In this document: one piece after another, positions 25,203 to 31,822 of the stretch | Numbering within the stretch: the stretch's first letter is position 1 | Layout: the number at the start of each line of letters is the position of its first letter | Origin: Deltaproteobacteria bacterium UBA2221 | GTDB lineage: Bacteria; Desulfobacterota; Syntrophorhabdia; Syntrophorhabdales; WCHB1-27 | DNA length: 49,860 bases | Direction of reading: 5' to 3' | Assembly (NCBI GenBank): GCA_002328485.1 | Contig: DCUF01000083.1 | Coordinates: 1-49,860 of the forward strand | Position numbers and translations under genes: made by a program | The notes under the pieces: generated by a model | What the model was told of the DNA's origin: nothing | Seen by the model: only the letters and a program-made list of their open reading frames with translations | The model's database searches: none

Positions 25203-27104
25203 ATGCCCAGGAAAACGACGGGAAAAAAGAAGGACGAGACTCGCACCAATATCTTCTTAGATTTAGGACCGAAGACCAAGAACAACAAGGACAACAAGAC
25301 GAAAAGTTTTACGCTCTTCTATATCGCGGCAGCCTTTCTTGTGGTCATCATCATCCAGAGCTATCTATCAACCGGCGATACGAAGACCATTCCCTATAGC
25401 GAGTTCAGACAGGAGTTGGCGAAGGGTAAAATCTCTGAGGTCACGATTAATAGCGACACCATCCAGGGCACATTGAGTCAGGACGGGAAAGGGACAAGAT
25501 TCGTCACAGCCCGGGTTGATGATCAAGACCTCGTTCCTGAGTTGCAGAAGTACAATGTCAAATTTACCGGCCAGAACGAAAATAAGTTCATGAGGGCCAT
25601 CGTTTCCTGGATTCTTCCCTTTCTGATTATTATTCTTATCTGGAACCTCCTTATGAGGCGAATGGGTGGTGCACCATCGGGTGTTCTCAACTTCGGAAAG
25701 AGCAAGGGACGAATCTACGGCCAGGACGAGATGAAGGTCACCTTTGAAGACGTGGCCGGAGCCGAAGAAGCCAAAGAGGAGCTGGGGGAGATCATTGAGT
25801 TCCTCAGAACGCCGCAGAAATTCTTGAATTTGGGTGGTAAGATCCCAAAAGGCATTCTTCTTGTCGGAGCCCCTGGAACGGGCAAGACCCTGCTTGCGAA
25901 GGCCGTGGCTGGAGAAGCGAAGGTTCCCTTCTTCAGCATGAGCGGCTCTGACTTTGTTGAGATGTTTGTGGGGGTTGGAGCAGCCAGGGTCCGCGATCTC
26001 TTCGCGCAGGCCCAGGAAAAGGCACCGTGCATCATATTCATCGATGAGCTTGATGCTCTGGGCAAGGCAAGGGGTCTCAATCCCCTTGCTTCCCACGATG
26101 AACGGGAACAAACCTTGAACCAGCTTCTGGCTGAAATGGACGGATTCGACACAAAAAAGGGCGTTATTATTATGGCCGCCACCAATAGACCGGAGATCCT
26201 TGACCCGGCCCTGCTTAGGCCAGGCCGTTTCGACCGGCATGTCTTGGTTGATAGGCCCGATATCCACGGAAGAGAAGCAATACTGAAGGTCCATGCCCGG
26301 GGGGTAAAGGTTGCTAAAGAGGTTGACCTCTCAACGATTGCGGCCCGCACACCCGGTTTTGTAGGGGCGGACCTGGCCAATCTGGTGAATGAGGCGGCCC
26401 TTCTGGCAGCCAGAAAGGGCAAGGATTCGGTGACGGCGGAAGAGTTCGAGGAGGCCATAGACCGCATATTGGCCGGCCTTGAAAAGAAAAGAAAGGTCAT
26501 GAGCAAGAAGGAGAAGGAGATCGTGGCGTATCATGAATCCGGACACGCCCTCATGGCTGAGCTGATGGAAACCACGGATCCTGTGCACAAAATATCGATT
26601 ATTCCTCGGGGCATCGCCGCATTGGGCTACACCATGCAACGACCTACTGAGGACCGATATCTTATGACTAGGAAAGAGCTTCTTGATAGACTGTCGGTCC
26701 TGCTCGGGGGTCGTGTTGCCGAGGAGATTGTCTTCGGGGAGATCTCGACCGGCGGCCACGATGATCTTTCCAAAGCAACGGATATTGCCAAGTCCATGGT
26801 GAAGGAATTCGGAATGAGCGATCGACTGGGTCATGTGGTTTTCGAAAAAGAGAGAAGACCGATGTTCCTGGAGATTAGCCCGGGCAATTCGTCAAAAGAT
26901 TATAGCGAAGCGACGGCTCGCGAGATTGACAATGAAATCAAAGAAATTGTTGAGAAATCATACGTATCGGTAAAGACCATGTTGAATGATAAAAGAGAAC
27001 TGCTTGGAAAGGTTGCCCAGACGCTTCTCCAGAAAGAGGTACTGGAGGGCGAGGAGCTGCGGCGCCTGATCAAGGAAGATATGGAATCAAATGTCCAACC
27101 TTAA
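25203..27104 (+). CDS. ftsH: ATP-dependent zinc metalloprotease FtsH
   Basis: A 633-residue membrane-anchored AAA+ protease. Two transmembrane segments (about 36-54 and 131-150) flank a small periplasmic domain. The AAA module has Walker A GAPGTGKT (222-229), pore loop MFVGVG (254-259), Walker B IIFIDE and the second region of homology around NRPEILDPALLRPGRFD. The zinc site is HESGH (444-448), with the third ligand in GGHDDLSKATD. FtsH degrades misassembled membrane proteins and short-lived regulators. A TAAAAT box at 25191-25196 puts the transcription start at or near the ATG, and no Shine-Dalgarno sequence is present. The next gene overlaps by 14 bases. The pair is bracketed by an inverted repeat. 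Confidence 0.96.
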   Translation: MPRKTTGKKKDETRTNIFLDLGPKTKNNKDNKTKSFTLFYIAAAFLVVIIIQSYLSTGDTKTIPYSEFRQELAKGKISEVTINSDTIQGTLSQDGKGTRFVTARVDDQDLVPELQKYNVKFTGQNENKFMRAIVSWILPFLIIILIWNLLMRRMGGAPSGVLNFGKSKGRIYGQDEMKVTFEDVAGAEEAKEELGEIIEFLRTPQKFLNLGGKIPKGILLVGAPGTGKTLLAKAVAGEAKVPFFSMSGSDFVEMFVGVGAARVRDLFAQAQEKAPCIIFIDELDALGKARGLNPLASHDEREQTLNQLLAEMDGFDTKKGVIIMAATNRPEILDPALLRPGRFDRHVLVDRPDIHGREAILKVHARGVKVAKEVDLSTIAARTPGFVGADLANLVNEAALLAARKGKDSVTAEEFEEAIDRILAGLEKKRKVMSKKEKEIVAYHESGHALMAELMETTDPVHKISIIPRGIAALGYTMQRPTEDRYLMTRKELLDRLSVLLGGRVAEEIVFGEISTGGHDDLSKATDIAKSMVKEFGMSDRLGHVVFEKERRPMFLEISPGNSSKDYSEATAREIDNEIKEIVEKSYVSVKTMLNDKRELLGKVAQTLLQKEVLEGEELRRLIKEDMESNVQP

Positions 27105-28014
27105 TCTAGAAAAAAAACAGATAGACCTGGTGAGGGAATCACTCTCCGTCCACAAGATCTGTCACGACTGCATGAGCCTTTTCAAGAGCGGAGAACTGCG
27201 GTTCAACGTCATGGAAGAATTAGTCGATGACAGGGGAATGAGCTGCCTTTACCGTCTGAAGCAGATGTGCCATGAGCTGTTCAGGAATGCTGAAGAGGCA
27301 TCGTACAAGGAAAAGCTTTATGATATGACCGTGGGCTACATCTTTCATGAGGCGATGAAACTTCGTGAGAACATCTATCAGTTGGAATACTATACACCGA
27401 TGTACGACAGCCTCCGCAGCTCCAATCAGTTGACGCCTTCGGAGAAGAAGGTGATTCGCGAGTTTGACGTCCTGATCGGGAGGGCAAAAAAAAGACTCAA
27501 TGAAGGGCTCAGGGAAGTAAGGATGCTCCTGAAACAGCTCGTGTCCCAGCTTAAGGACCTTCTTAAGCTCTACAAAGACAACTATCTTCTCCCCCGCTTC
27601 ATCCTTGAGAATGAGAAGCCGTTCATCAGGATTTATGGGAAGAAAGGGTACCAGGATCTGCTCAACGAGATGTTCGAGAGAGGAAAAGTGACGCTCATCT
27701 TTAAGGCAGGCTTGAGCTATCTGGACAGCGAATACTACCACATGGCCCGCAAGCTTTTTCAAAAGGTGATGCAGATGAGCGGGCCTGATGGGACAGCCCA
27801 ATTTCTTTTCCTCTACTCCTCAGCCTTCAATCTCTATTTTAGGAACAGGTTTGCAGCCTCCCATGCCCTCATAGAGGAAGCTTTGGCCCAGCAGGTCGGA
27901 AGGCCCGAACTGAGTGGGTACGCGGAGGCCCTGGGTAACCTAAAACAAGACCTGTGCCGCGAGATGGGACGAATGAAACGGAATGGAGAAGGAACTTCTA
28001 CAAACCTGCCCTAA
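27091..28014 (+). CDS. Helical protein of unknown function, coupled to ftsH
   Basis: A 307-residue soluble protein that I do not recognise. It is predicted almost wholly helical. The N-terminal region has HKICHDCMSL (a CxxC with flanking His) near residue 22. The middle (about 125-175) is a long charged helix, possibly coiled coil. Residues about 205-275 (YLDSEYYHMARKLFQKVMQM and FAASHALIEEALAQ) look like degenerate TPR/HAT helices. The start lies inside the ftsH 3' end, a 14-base overlap in another frame, so translation is probably coupled. An FtsH adaptor or substrate-delivery role is the obvious hypothesis but is only contextual. Confidence 0.8.
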   Translation: MSNLNLEKKQIDLVRESLSVHKICHDCMSLFKSGELRFNVMEELVDDRGMSCLYRLKQMCHELFRNAEEASYKEKLYDMTVGYIFHEAMKLRENIYQLEYYTPMYDSLRSSNQLTPSEKKVIREFDVLIGRAKKRLNEGLREVRMLLKQLVSQLKDLLKLYKDNYLLPRFILENEKPFIRIYGKKGYQDLLNEMFERGKVTLIFKAGLSYLDSEYYHMARKLFQKVMQMSGPDGTAQFLFLYSSAFNLYFRNRFAASHALIEEALAQQVGRPELSGYAEALGNLKQDLCREMGRMKRNGEGTSTNLP

Positions 28015-28135
28015 CTCACGAGGGAAAAGCCGTTCAAAGGCGAAATAGTGAAGGGGGACGACAGAATTCAATTGTTCCCATTTGCCCGTTTGCGCTCTTG
28101 TCCTGAAGGGGGTGCCACCCATGAAGTCAAAAGGT

Positions 28136-28237
28136 AGTTTCAAGGGTTTCACTCGTTTGAGCCGGTTCAACCGTTGAAACGGCTCTTATACCCTTCGAAC
28201 GGCTGAAACCGCTTCGAAAGGGGGCGACGTGAGCCCC
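28136..28237 (-). repeat. Right arm of the ~102-bp inverted repeat
   Basis: Reverse-complement partner of 24861-24962. The outer end is GGGGCGACGTGAGCCCC (28221-28237), preceded by 9-bp units (GTTCAACCG, TTGAAACGG, TTCGAACGG, CTGAAACCG). In this orientation the outer element lies about 30 bases before the FmdB-type gene start. Together the arms enclose about 3.4 kb containing ftsH and the coupled gene. No target-site duplication is visible outside the arms. Confidence 0.85.
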
Positions 28238-28267
28238 GAAAGATGGACGACTCGAAGGAGGCAAGAC

Positions 28268-28495
28268 ATGCCTATTTATGAATATACGTGTGAGGAATGT
28301 GGAAACGAGTTCGAGCTTCTGGTATTCAGGAATGACGAGCCGGAATGTCCGAAGTGCGGCTCGAAGAAGCCGGTGAAGAAGATGTCTTCCTTTGGCTTTT
28401 CAATCAACCATCAGTTCAAGCCTGCCTCGACGGGAAGCGGCGGCTCCGGCTGTGTCGGCTGCACTTCGTCCGACTGCTCGTCGTGCTCGTCATGA
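28268..28495 (+). CDS. FmdB-type putative regulatory zinc-ribbon protein
   Basis: A 75-residue small protein beginning MPIYEYTCEECGNEFE. It has the two CxxC knuckles of the FmdB/CxxC_CxxC_SSSS zinc ribbon (CEEC and CPKC), followed by a Gly/Ser-rich tail ending in Cys-Ser repeats. ATG 28268 is chosen because GGAGG lies seven bases upstream; an earlier in-frame start would lie inside the repeat. The family was named after a putative regulator of formamidase; its molecular role is unknown. Confidence 0.88.
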   Translation: MPIYEYTCEECGNEFELLVFRNDEPECPKCGSKKPVKKMSSFGFSINHQFKPASTGSGGSGCVGCTSSDCSSCSS

Positions 28496-28631
28496 AAGGG
28501 CTTTAGCCTGAGCTGTGAAAGGGGCCAAGGGGTATCCGTCACCACCATGTTGACCGTCCGCTATTCAGCACTCTCGCCTTTAATCTTGGTCTCTTACTCC
28601 TCGCCCCTCACGGTTCACGTTCTTGGCCTTC

Positions 28632-30020
28632 ATGCCTGATCTCCCCACTCGAGTTCTCACTCTTATCCGCCACGCGAAGCTGATCCGGCCCCATGACTAC
28701 GTTCTCGTCGGCGTTTCCGGAGGGGTCGATTCCATGGCCCTTCTGTCCGTGCTGCACACCCTCCAGGACACAATCCCCTTTGACGTGGCTGTGGCCCATG
28801 TGAACCATATGCTGAGGGGTCAAGAATCGGACGGGGACGAAGACTTTGTGAGAGCGGCTGCGGAAGGTTTTTCCCTTCCCGCCCATGTGAAACGGGTCGA
28901 TATCCATGGTCTGGCCAAAAGCAGCGGAAAGTCGATCCAGCACGCGGCCAGGGATGTGCGCTACGATTATTTCTCGGAACTTGCCCGGACATACGGCTAT
29001 CAGCGCATAGCCATTGCCCATAATCAAGACGATCAGGTGGAGACTTTCTTGTTGAGGGTCGTCAAAGGTACCGGTATCAGAGGATTGTCGTGCATCCCCG
29101 TATCACGAGGTCCCATTATCCGGCCCCTGCTCGATGTCACCCGCCGGGAGATCGAGCAGTACGTCACCGAAAAAGGTATAAGGTACCGGGAGGACTCCTC
29201 CAACAGGAAGGATGCATACGAACGAAATTACGTGCGCCACCGGATTCTGCCCCCCATGGAAAGGCTCAATCCAACGGTCCGTTCGCGCATCATGAGTCTT
29301 CTTGGAGACCTGACTCGACTAAATGAAAGACTCGACAGGGAGGCACGATCCTTATTGACTACCTGGCTGCCCGGCGACGGAGAAATTACTCTCCCGGTCG
29401 GGCAACTGATAGCGTGCAGCGAGGAGACACGGTTTCGAATCTTGTCCGAAGTGCTTGGCAGGCTCGCCCCCGGTTTTATCGCATTGAGAGAACATATACG
29501 GCTCGTTGAAAAAGTCCTCCAGTCCTCGAGACCCAGCGCATCCGCCCTCCTTCCCTTTCGAATAATCGTGCTCAGGGAATACGACAAACTCGTCTTCACG
29601 GCGGCGACGGCCCCGCCCCAGGTCGTCGAGACGTTCCCACTCCGTCCCGGCCACACCGTCGTGGAGGCGCTCGGGATAAGCGTTGATATCGATCTGGTCG
29701 ACCATCCTCCGTCCGAGTTTTCGTCGGACCGGTATTCCGCCTTTCTGGACCCAGGAAGCGTTTCCCGCCTGAGTGTTCGAACCTTTCGAGAAGGGGACCG
29801 CTTCGTCCCTCTCGGGATGGCGCATGCCGTAAAGCTGAAAGACTATTTCATTTCTAGGAAGCTTCCCAGGACCCACCGCAGGAGAATCCCGTTGCTCCTT
29901 ATAGGGGATTGCATCGCATGGATTATCGGGGAGCGGATAGATGACCGATTTAAAATCACCGCTCAAACGACGAAAGTGGTTGGCGTTACGGTGCGAAAGC
30001 TGTCAACCATTTCCGAATAG
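28632..30020 (+). CDS. tilS: tRNA(Ile)-lysidine synthase
   Basis: A 462-residue PP-loop enzyme that modifies C34 of tRNA-Ile(CAU) to lysidine, letting it read AUA. SGGVDSMALL is the ATP-binding PP loop, followed by VAHVNHMLRG and the later IAHNQDDQVETFLLR and EDSSN motifs. The C-terminal TilS domain (SVRTFREGDRFVPLGM, LKDYFISRKLPRTHRRRIPLL) is complete. TTG at 28623 is an alternative start three codons earlier; neither has a clear ribosome-binding site. Confidence 0.93.
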   Translation: MPDLPTRVLTLIRHAKLIRPHDYVLVGVSGGVDSMALLSVLHTLQDTIPFDVAVAHVNHMLRGQESDGDEDFVRAAAEGFSLPAHVKRVDIHGLAKSSGKSIQHAARDVRYDYFSELARTYGYQRIAIAHNQDDQVETFLLRVVKGTGIRGLSCIPVSRGPIIRPLLDVTRREIEQYVTEKGIRYREDSSNRKDAYERNYVRHRILPPMERLNPTVRSRIMSLLGDLTRLNERLDREARSLLTTWLPGDGEITLPVGQLIACSEETRFRILSEVLGRLAPGFIALREHIRLVEKVLQSSRPSASALLPFRIIVLREYDKLVFTAATAPPQVVETFPLRPGHTVVEALGISVDIDLVDHPPSEFSSDRYSAFLDPGSVSRLSVRTFREGDRFVPLGMAHAVKLKDYFISRKLPRTHRRRIPLLLIGDCIAWIIGERIDDRFKITAQTTKVVGVTVRKLSTISE

Positions 30021-30074
30021 CGATTGACAAGAAAGCAAAGATGGGTTAAAAAATACTACCATGGAGGATGCGAC

Positions 30075-30626
30075 GTGCACTTTGAGAAGGCCGGCCGTGA
30101 CAACACTCTACAAGCGCTCAAAATGGCCTTCGACTACGCACAGGTGCAGGGGATTCGTCATATCGTCGTAGCCTCCACCTACGGTTACACCGCTCAACTG
30201 CTCCTCGATCTTGTTGATCCTAGCATCAACGTTGTCGTTGTCACCCACAATACGGGTTTCAAGGAACCAGGGCTTCAGGAGTTCCCTGATGATATCAGGC
30301 AACAGGTCGCGGCACGAGGGGTCAGGGTCCTCACCGGGACCATGGTCTTGAGGAGCTTAGGGACGGCCATCCGGGATATGGGCGGTGGATATTCCGAACA
30401 GGAATTGGTTGCCAACGCCCTACGGATGTTCTGTCAGGGAATCAAGGTCTGCGCAGAGATCACAGCCATGGCTGCAGACGCAGGCCTCATTCCACCGGAG
30501 GATATCATTGCGGTTGCAGGAACGGGTAGAGGTGCGGACACGGTGTGTCTGATCAAAGCCGATTCTTCAAACCGCTTTTTCAAGATAAAGGTCAAGGAAA
30601 TCATAACGAAACCGAAGGAGTTTTAG
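30075..30626 (+). CDS. Stand-alone pyruvate-kinase C-terminal-like (PK_C) domain protein
   Basis: A 183-residue protein resembling the free-standing 'pyruvate kinase alpha/beta domain' family. IRHIVVASTYGYTAQLLLDL and VVVVTHNTGFKEPG form alternating beta/alpha segments. AVAGTGRGADTVCLIKAD is close to a phosphate-binding loop. No catalytic pyruvate kinase barrel is present. GTG 30075 is preferred over TTG 30024 because GGAGG (30063-30067) precedes it. It lies three bases before the aminotransferase start, so the two are probably co-transcribed. Biochemical role unknown; a ligand-sensing domain is plausible. Confidence 0.75.
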   Translation: MHFEKAGRDNTLQALKMAFDYAQVQGIRHIVVASTYGYTAQLLLDLVDPSINVVVVTHNTGFKEPGLQEFPDDIRQQVAARGVRVLTGTMVLRSLGTAIRDMGGGYSEQELVANALRMFCQGIKVCAEITAMAADAGLIPPEDIIAVAGTGRGADTVCLIKADSSNRFFKIKVKEIITKPKEF

Positions 30627-30629
30627 CCC

Positions 30630-31820
30630 ATGTTATCTGCAAGAGCCGCTTCACTGAAACCGTCGGCAACACTGGCCATCACCGCAAAAGAGAAGACCCT
30701 AAGGGCCCAAGGCCTGGATATCGTAGGCTTCGGGGCCGGAGAACCCGATTTCGACACGCCCATGCACATAAAGAAAGCGGCCATCAACGCGATCCTTGAC
30801 GGCTTCACCAAGTATACCCCGGTGGGGGGGATAGAGCCGCTCAAAGACGCCATCATAGATAAGTTCAAGAGGGATAGCGATCTTGAATTCAAGCGGGAAG
30901 AAGTGGTTGTGACGGTGGGTGGAAAACACGCCCTTTATAACCTGTTCCAGGCCATTTTTCAGCCCGGGGACGAGGTGATTGTCCCCAGCCCCTTCTGGGT
31001 ATCCTACCCTCCTATGATCGAGTTGGCCGGGGCCAAACCGGTTATCGTGGAGACCTTTGAGGAAGAGGAGTATCAGTTGACCGGGGACATGCTGGAGAAG
31101 GTGATTACCCCGAAAACCAAAGGCATTATCCTCAATTACCCCTCCAACCCCGTGGGCTCGATCTTTTATCTCGAAAATCTCGAGAAGATCGGCAAGATCG
31201 CCGTTGAACGGGGCATCTACCTGATCTCGGACGAAATATACGACAAGATCACCTATGACGGGTACACCCACACCAGTATTGCCTCCCTGGGCCATCCTAT
31301 CAGGGAGATGACCATCATTACCCACGCTGTCTCAAAAACCTATTCCATGACCGGCTGGAGGATCGGATATGCAGCCGGACCCAAGGAGATCATCCAGGCC
31401 CTCACCAATATCCAGAGCCAGAGCACCTCTAACCCAACGTCAATCGCTCAGGTTGCCGCAGAGGCCGCCCTTACCGGACCTCAGGATTTTGTCCAGACCA
31501 TGGTTGCGGCCTTTTTGAAACGGAGGGACTATCTCGTATCCGGTCTTAAACAGATCGAGGGGGTAACCTGTTTCAACCCGAAAGGCGCCTTCTATGTCTT
31601 CCCCTGCTTCAAGAATGTGATCGGACGGAGCTACAAGGGTAGAAAGGTGAACAACATCACCGAGTTTACCGGGATCCTCCTGGAGGATTTTCACGTGGCG
31701 GTCGTGCCGGGCATCGAGTTTGGAAAAGAGGGATATCTCCGTCTCTCCTTTGCCACGTCCATGGAGAATATCGAGAAGGGGTTGGGCCGGATTCAGAAGG
31801 CGGTGGCTGCTCTCGACTGA
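30630..31820 (+). CDS. Class I aminotransferase (aspartate aminotransferase-like)
   Basis: A 396-residue PLP enzyme of the AspB Ib/If type. It has FGAGEPDFDTP, YTPVGGIEPLKDAI, the NYPSNPVGS motif, ISDEIYDKITYDG, and the PLP lysine in VSKTYSMTGWRIGYA. The late GYLRLSFATS carries the substrate carboxylate arginine. It probably transaminates aspartate or a related amino acid with 2-oxoglutarate; exact specificity cannot be read by eye. Its stop is only two bases from the convergent stop of the hybrid kinase. Confidence 0.9.
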   Translation: MLSARAASLKPSATLAITAKEKTLRAQGLDIVGFGAGEPDFDTPMHIKKAAINAILDGFTKYTPVGGIEPLKDAIIDKFKRDSDLEFKREEVVVTVGGKHALYNLFQAIFQPGDEVIVPSPFWVSYPPMIELAGAKPVIVETFEEEEYQLTGDMLEKVITPKTKGIILNYPSNPVGSIFYLENLEKIGKIAVERGIYLISDEIYDKITYDGYTHTSIASLGHPIREMTIITHAVSKTYSMTGWRIGYAAGPKEIIQALTNIQSQSTSNPTSIAQVAAEAALTGPQDFVQTMVAAFLKRRDYLVSGLKQIEGVTCFNPKGAFYVFPCFKNVIGRSYKGRKVNNITEFTGILLEDFHVAVVPGIEFGKEGYLRLSFATSMENIEKGLGRIQKAVAALD

Positions 31821-31822
31821 CC

